A model generated the notes under the pieces. The model was not told where the DNA came from. It worked only from the letters and a program-made list of their open reading frames with translations, and did not search any database. A stretch of DNA of 64,000 nt, taken from the NCBI RefSeq assembly GCF_026210795.1, contig NC_089439.1, forward strand, positions 1,922,001-1,986,000, written 5' to 3'. Both the position numbers and the translations under genes were made by a program. Source of the DNA: Rhizophagus irregularis (lineage: Eukaryota > Glomeromycota > Glomeromycetes > Glomerales > Glomeraceae). Within the stretch, counting starts at the first letter, position 1. Each line of letters opens with the position of its first letter. Below are positions 59,165 through 64,000 of the stretch, one piece after another.

Positions 59165-59985
59165 CTTGGGTAAGTTGTAATGGAGGAAGTTTTACACCAT
59201 TTACTTAAAGAAATGTTAATAAACATTATTAACGTTTCTTTTTTGTTTTATTTTTATAGGGAACGGCTTTGAAGCTTGAGTAAGTTGTAATAAAGGGATT
59301 TTTGTGTTATTATTTAAAGAAATGTAAATAAACTGAACATTCTTAATGTTTCCTTTTATTTATTTGTATGGAACGGCCTTGAAGACCTTAGGTAAGTTGT
59401 AATAGGGGATTTTTGCGTTTAGAAATGTTAATAAACTGAACGTTATTAACATTTTCTTTATTTTTTTTTTTAGTAAATCGTATTCTGTACAAATGTAAGG
59501 TAGATTCCTAACAAATAAACGACCAGTTTCGCCTATAGATTCTTCATGTGGGACGTCAGCGGTTTGATAATTTGAATTGTTATTCGTCCCTTTGTTAGAT
59601 ATTATGTGTTCTTCATCGTGATTCATATGATAGGATAGCGTGCCTTTATCTCCCTTTTTTCTTTATCACTTTCAGTTCGCTATCGTCACTATCATTAGAT
59701 TTGTTATCAGATGAAGTATAGGAACGGCCTTTAGATGACAGTATGTGCATTAGAGAAGGGGGATTTGATAATTTTTTTTTAGGAACGGCCTTTGGATAAT
59801 GAACAGGCCACGGTATGTGTATTAGAAAGAGAGATTTGATAATTTTTTTTAAGGAACGTTTATTAACGTTTCCTTTCTTTTTAATTTTTAGAAAATGGCC
59901 TTGGGATAACTCAGAAAGCTGAACAGGCCGTAGTATGTGTGTGAGGGGGGTTCATTAATTTTTTAAGGAACGTTTCCTTTTCTTT
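59165..59985 (+). repeat. Tandem repeat array in the hAT 3' region
   Basis: About six imperfect units of roughly 90-120 bp, marked by GGAACGGCC(T)TT, then GGTAAGTTGTAAT in the first three or CAGG(C)C..GTATGTGT in the later ones, then AAATGTTAATAAACTGAAC or GATTTGATAATTTTTTTT. One unit is split by the captured RRM fragment (59,475-59,720). Non-coding. Confidence 0.65.
59475..59720 (-). pseudogene. Captured, broken fragment of an MRD1/RBM19-like RRM gene
   Basis: On the minus strand an acidic linker (SSDNKSNDSDDSELKVIKKK) is followed, after a one-base frame change in an A-run near 59,660, by TLSYHMNHDEEHI and then GETGRLFVRNLPYICTEYDL. GRLFVRNLPY is the RNP2 strand of an RRM, and its wording plus the Ser/Asp/Lys linker is typical of the rRNA-processing factor MRD1 (RBM19 in animals). 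Only the first strand and helix start of the RRM remain before a T-run junction. It lies inside the hAT, opposite to the transposase, and interrupts a tandem repeat unit. It is therefore probably a host gene piece picked up by the transposon. The RRM call is firm; the gene identity is from recall. Confidence 0.65.
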
Positions 59986-60305
59986 GTTTATAGGATTAAA
60001 TCATTGTAGAATTAATTAAAATTTACAGTTATTAATAATAAAATTTTTCCAGTTGTATAAAATTTAACTAATTAGCATTGTTATTGATATTATTTTATAT
60101 ATCATAAATGATTTCTATGGTTTTTTTATTTAGTAATAAAATACAACATAAAATATAATAACAGCAAGGTCAAAAAAAAAATTTTTTTTAATAAAAATCA
60201 GGTCAGGTTGGATCGGGTCAGGTCAAGTTATTTTTATATTCGGGTTGACACTTAACCCGATCCGAAAAAATGAGACAGGTCGGGTTAAGTCAATTACCTG
60301 ACCCT

Positions 60306-60327
60306 ACCTGACCCGTTCGGAGCTCTA
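60306..60327 (-). repeat. hAT right terminal inverted repeat
   Basis: 22 bp ending GGAGCTCTA, exact reverse complement of 55,436-55,457. Confidence 0.95.
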
Positions 60328-60335
60328 GTCCTCAC
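60328..60335 (+). repeat. hAT target-site duplication, right copy
   Basis: GTCCTCAC, identical to 55,428-55,435. Confidence 0.95.
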
Positions 60336-60843
60336 TAAACATTACCCTGACCTTTACCCTAATAATTACATACCTTGCCCGGTGTGTAACAATCATCAAG
60401 ATACTAATGAACATCTGGGAATTTGTTCAAACCTTTTACCTGTCATTAACAAAATTTTAGTGGAACACAAACGGATATTACAACGCCTCCTTGAGGAGAA
60501 CACTTCATATAATCCCGTCCTCATATCACAATCCGTTGATCAATTCGAGCTCCTATCACCAATTTCGGGTTCGAACTCTTATAATCATCCTATATATTTA
60601 ATTATACATCAACTTGTTTCACAAGATCTTTATAACCTTGTTCGGTCTTTTACTTTTAATGACAAACTTACCCGTTCAATTATATGGGAATTTCTAATAT
60701 CATTTCATGAACACATTTATCAAGAAATATGGCCTAAACATTGTTCTTTATTGAAATTATGGGAACAACGCAATGGAATTACATCCAAACGTAAACGTGA
60801 TTTTCGAAGGAAAAACCAAAGAAGTCACGTGATCACCAATTAA
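60336..60843 (+). pseudogene. LINE ORF2 3' part, second segment: zinc-finger C-terminus
   Basis: With the hAT and one 8-bp duplication ignored, this segment follows the first in the same frame (position 55,435 to 60,336). It begins KHYPDLYPNNY and has CPVCNNHQDTNEHLGIC, a Cys/His motif like that at the C-terminus of many LINE ORF2 proteins. It runs through a moderately hydrophilic region to a basic end (SKRKRDFRRK) and TAA at 60,841-60,843. No further stops occur. The related older relic has CPRCHNTKDSNSYLGFC at the same place. Confidence 0.85.
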
Positions 60844-61366
60844 CTCAACCTACTGCTCGACCTAGAATTGCCTCTTCTTCTCATCACGGATCACAAAATC
60901 TTTCTCATCCCAGAGCCTGGACGAATTCCTCACCCTCAGATGGTATCTCTCGCCGTTCGTTTCACCCTTAGACCTCTACGGCGCCGTCTACTTGTCCTCC
61001 TTACCTGCCGCATCTACCGATGTGGTTGATTTTGTGTACATGTAATTTTTTACATTCTGGTGGATGGTTGTCTTCTGTCCGGCATCCTAGTAGTTTCGAG
61101 TTAGATATAGATAATTTTTCTTCTTTATGTAATTTTAGATTTAATTTTTTTTGTTCTTCTTTTTCGTTCGATAGTACTTTCTAGACTCCCGGTTATGCCT
61201 GATTGTTCTATTGAATAGAGGGCAAGACGACCCCTTCGGGCTCCTCCCGAGAGGTTGGGTTTATCATTAGCTTAGAATTTATTGTTCTTTTAGATCATGT
61301 TTATTCTTATTTAGCGTTCGACCCCAGTCGAGTCTGTATTTTAAAAAATAAAAATAAAAAAAAAAA
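60844..61366 (+). other. LINE 3' untranslated region and tail
   Basis: More balanced in composition than the surroundings. A compact structured stretch near 61,228-61,258 (GACCCCTTCGGGCTCC, then CTCCCGAGAGG) can fold into short GC stems shortly before the tail. Such hairpins can serve as recognition sites for LINE reverse transcriptase, but that is inference here. Confidence 0.65.
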
Positions 61367-61377
61367 ATTCTGGTCAA
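61367..61377 (+). repeat. Target-site duplication of the LINE, right copy
   Basis: ATTCTGGTCAA, identical to 53,814-53,824. Confidence 0.85.
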
Positions 61378-61529
61378 TGCTTTTTGTCCCCAGACTATTA
61401 CCTATGTTATGTTTTTTATTTTTGAATAACGAAATCAAGTATCCCATGTTATGTTAAATGAAGAGAATTACAAAAAATATTTTTATGTGGGTCAATTTTT
61501 GGAATGAGTAGGTAATGGCAACTATATCC

Positions 61530-61747
61530 TAGGAATGGAAAAAAGTTTGGGTTGAGCGACTTAAGTCGGTTTGTTTCATTCAGTTTGGTTAATTGGTTCA
61601 ATCGATTTTTATCAATTTTGAAATGTACTGACTCGGATCTGGGCTGAAGTGACAAAAACTGATTATGGAACCGACCCTGCTTAACTCGGTCTTTTCATAG
61701 TATCGGTTCTGAACTGAACTGAACTGAGCAAGTCATCCTCATCTCTA
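61530..61747. mobile_element. hAT-type MITE, 218 bp
   Basis: The left end TAGGAATGG and the right end CATCTCTA (reverse complement TAGAGATG) form a short imperfect inverted repeat, and TATATCC flanks both sides directly (61,523-61,529 and 61,748-61,754). The interior has GAACTGAACTGAACTGAGC and GGTTTGTTTCATTCAG-type words like the TAGGGATGG element at 34,065. No coding capacity. Confidence 0.65.
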
Positions 61748-62469
61748 TATATCCCCTTAAACAAAATCATCAGATAAAAAATAATGGATCCATATTATTA
61801 GTATTAGATGGATAAAAATCAGACGGTTTTTAATTTTACTTTTATTATAAAGAACACTAAAATTAAAAAATCGTAATTTAATTATTGTGATAAAGTTGTA
61901 AATAACTCACCATCCACATAAGATAAACGAATGAATTTATATTCATTTAAAAGAGAAACCCCAGATCTAACCAATGAACCCAAAATTGTATGAATTGAAT
62001 CACTGGTTGCTGAATAAACACGCTCAATATAGTTAGTTTTAATGTTTAGTTTGAATAACTGAATCTTTGATTCCTAAGATAGAGTTTTTAAATAAATATA
62101 TAATCATTTGTTTAACATGTGTGTATGCTGAGAAATTAACGCACGCTTATGTCAATGGCATAAAATTCGCTACAAAAATTACGAATTATATTCCTTGCCA
62201 ACAAATATTTTCACAGAAAAATCTTGAATTCTTTCTATCTAATTTTAAATGACTTTATTGGCTATTTAAGGTCTTTGATAAATGAAACTAATAGAACAAC
62301 CCCTAAAAAGCAAAATAATAAAGTTAATTAAAAAAAGCAAAAATTTCTCAATAACTCTATAAACATGATATTCTTAAAAATAAAATAAAATAAAATAAAA
62401 TAAAAATGAATAGAAAAAAAGTTTTTTTTTGTCAATATAAAATATTATAGTATAGGGTTAATTTCAATC
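61748..62469. other. AT-rich spacer
   Basis: No gene was seen; the frame 62,067-62,252 has no recognisable features. An (AAAAT)n microsatellite lies at 62,375-62,405. Confidence 0.45.
62375..62405 (+). repeat. (TAAAA)n microsatellite
   Basis: Five to six units of TAAAA. Confidence 0.85.
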
Positions 62470-64000
62470 ATTCTTATTATATGCCCTTATATGATGTTAA
62501 ATATGTATAATTTTATAATATATATTTCTTATTTTTTATTTTTTTGCTTACGACTTAAAATGTTAAAAAATAACCACAGCTAAAATCGGCACTGTTTTTC
62601 GGGGTTAAATTTAAGCAAAAATCGCACAATTGTGAGAAAACTAGAACATAATATAGAGAAGGGAATACTCATTATATATAATAAAAATCATATGATATAT
62701 GTAAAAAAAAACCAAGGAGAAATAATATGCTAAAATAATAATACCTTTACTATTGGAAAAACAACTTTACATTTCACGCGCGTCAGATACCACTTTTACA
62801 TGCGAATTTTTGATAACTTTTTATAATATTATTATAGTATTTAAATATCAACAAATGGCTTATAATAATAATCAACCAATCCAAATTACTAAAAGAAAAT
62901 ATTTATTAATTATTTAATTGAGTTGTCAATTAGTTTAAAATTGGCACAATTTTTACTTTTTTAGCATTATATGTTCGGGCGAAATTTAACGAGAATTGCA
63001 TAGTTAATAAATTCACAAATACTAAACTGCGATAACTCAATATTTTTCAATAAAAATCATATATGTAAAAAAACCCAAGAAAAATAATATGTTAAAATAA
63101 TGATAACTTTACTATGGAAAAAAATGACTTTACATTGTAAGCGCGTCAGAATTCACTCGCTACATGTATTTTATACGATAGTGCCGTTCTTAGACGGATC
63201 TGCAATTAATTTAGAAAAAGTGATGGGAAATAAAGAGTGATGAGAAGAAAAGTGTTTAACTATTTATTCTCTGATTTAGAAAACGCCATTTGATTATGTA
63301 ACACAAATTTTAATTGGGGTTGTAATGCTTAATTTCGCTAATTTTCTTTAATTTAGGCGAAGTGCGCAAATGGGAAAAAATATTTATTCTCCGATTTAGA
63401 AACGTCATTTGATGTGACACAATTTTAATTTGGTTTATGATTGCTTAATTTAGCTAATTTTCTTAATTTAGGCGCGGTGCGGATACGTCCGATACATATA
63501 TGCTTACATATTTAAATATTATATATTATCAACAGGGCATATGTACGTCAGTGAAAAATGTATGCCTTTATATGTTAAATATGTATAATTTTATAATATA
63601 ATTCTTATTATTTATTTTTTTGCTTACTACATAAAAATGTCAAAAAGTAACCACAGCATATTTTATTAATTTACCTGGAGAAAAAGTGATAAGAAAAGTG
63701 TTTTTAAAACTATTTATTCTCCGATTTAGAAACGTCATTGATTATATAACACAAATTTTAATTTGTTTCAGTTATAATGCTTAATTTAGCTAACTTTCTT
63801 TAATTTAGGCGCAATGCGCTAATCGGCCGATACATATATGCTTATAACTTAAACCTTTTTTTCCATTTAAATATTATATATTATCAACAGAACATATAAT
63901 AAATCATGTACACGAAAAATGATTCTATTGTATGCCTTTATATGTTAAATATGTATAATTTTATAATATATTTCTTATTTTTTATTTTTTTGCTTACTAC
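62470..64000. repeat. Satellite-like array, about 370-bp period, open at the window end
   Basis: Three blocks recur in order. TTAAATATGTATAATTTTAT with TTTTTTGCTTAC follows at about 62,490, 63,575 and 63,945. ATATGTAAAAAAA, AATAATATG and GCGCGTCAGA recur at about 62,697 and 63,063. CTATTTATTCTC, GATTTAGAAA, CGTCATT, TGCTTAATTT and TTTAATTTAGGCG recur at about 63,258, 63,388 and 63,708. Spacing between matching blocks is about 370 bp, with one short unit of about 130 bp. No coding capacity. The array continues past 64,000. Confidence 0.75.

Larger units (their letters stand above)
55436..60327 (+). mobile_element. Complete hAT DNA transposon, 4,892 bp
   Basis: Perfect 22-bp terminal inverted repeats (left 55,436-55,457 beginning TAGAGCTCCGAACGGG; right 60,306-60,327) and a perfect 8-bp target duplication GTCCTCAC (55,428-55,435 and 60,328-60,335) define it exactly. 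The duplication fits the hAT preference nTnnnnAn. Subterminal regions on both sides are crowded with GGGTCAGGT/ACCTGACCC words (55,445-55,570; 59,040-59,070; 60,190-60,320), probable transposase binding sites. It carries an uninterrupted transposase gene in the left 3.3 kb and repeats plus a captured gene fragment in the right 1.5 kb. Identical terminal repeats and duplication imply a recent insertion. Confidence 0.95.
53825..61366 (+). mobile_element. 5'-truncated LINE (non-LTR retrotransposon), split by a hAT element
   Basis: The element is bounded by an 11-bp target duplication and ends in an A-rich tail (AAAAAATAAAAATAAA... at 61,343-61,366). Only the 3' part of the coding region is present: the tail end of ORF2 with RNase H and the C-terminal zinc finger, plus a 3' untranslated region. 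Endonuclease and reverse transcriptase domains are missing through 5' truncation, the common result of incomplete reverse transcription. A hAT element occupies 55,436-60,327, leaving about 2.6 kb of LINE sequence. It cannot move by itself. Confidence 0.88.

Overview
The window looks like nuclear DNA of an arbuscular mycorrhizal fungus (Glomeromycotina), most likely Rhizophagus irregularis or a close relative. This is inferred from very high A+T content, Crinkler (CRN)-type genes, short GT-AG introns of 66-87 nt, a eukaryotic tRNA-Glu, and a dense population of LINE, hAT, mariner-type and Crypton-like elements. No database search was possible, so the species call rests on recognition only.

Layout. 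0-10 kb is a Crinkler region. An intact gene (427-2256) joins a CRN header to a trypsin-like peptidase domain. A broken CRN gene with header and P-loop NTPase remains follows (3311-5640). Then comes an intact three-exon gene (7765-9915) coding for a headerless NTPase plus REase-fold nuclease CRN protein. 10-22 kb is almost gene-free AT-rich DNA with MITE-like repeats. 22-25.4 kb holds a decayed LINE 3' region (+) and a decayed transposon-type gene (-). tRNA-Glu(TTC) lies at 27,060.

30-50 kb is the most unusual part. It carries at least eight copies, four or five of them intact, of a small paralogous gene family coding for proteins of 77-138 aa. They start MSS, have a basic segment and a CxxC motif, and end in one of two alternative tails. 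I do not recognise the family. The copies are mixed with mariner-type and foldback elements and a broken Crypton-like (DUF3504) tyrosine recombinase gene (40,884-42,346).

53.8-61.4 kb is a nested transposon. A 5'-truncated LINE (RNase H plus zinc-finger C-terminus, flanked by an 11-bp target duplication) is interrupted by a complete 4,892-bp hAT element with 22-bp terminal inverted repeats and a perfect 8-bp target duplication. The hAT carries an eleven-exon transposase gene that reads through without a lesion. Its 3' half contains a tandem repeat array and a captured, broken fragment of an RRM gene that looks like MRD1/RBM19. 61.5-64 kb holds a hAT-type MITE and the start of a satellite-like array of about 370-bp period running off the window.

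The genes do not form a pathway. The picture is an accessory, repeat-rich compartment in which effector-type genes and a lineage-specific small gene family expand beside transposons. A separate window-wide signal is the apparent over-representation of the palindrome CACGTG.
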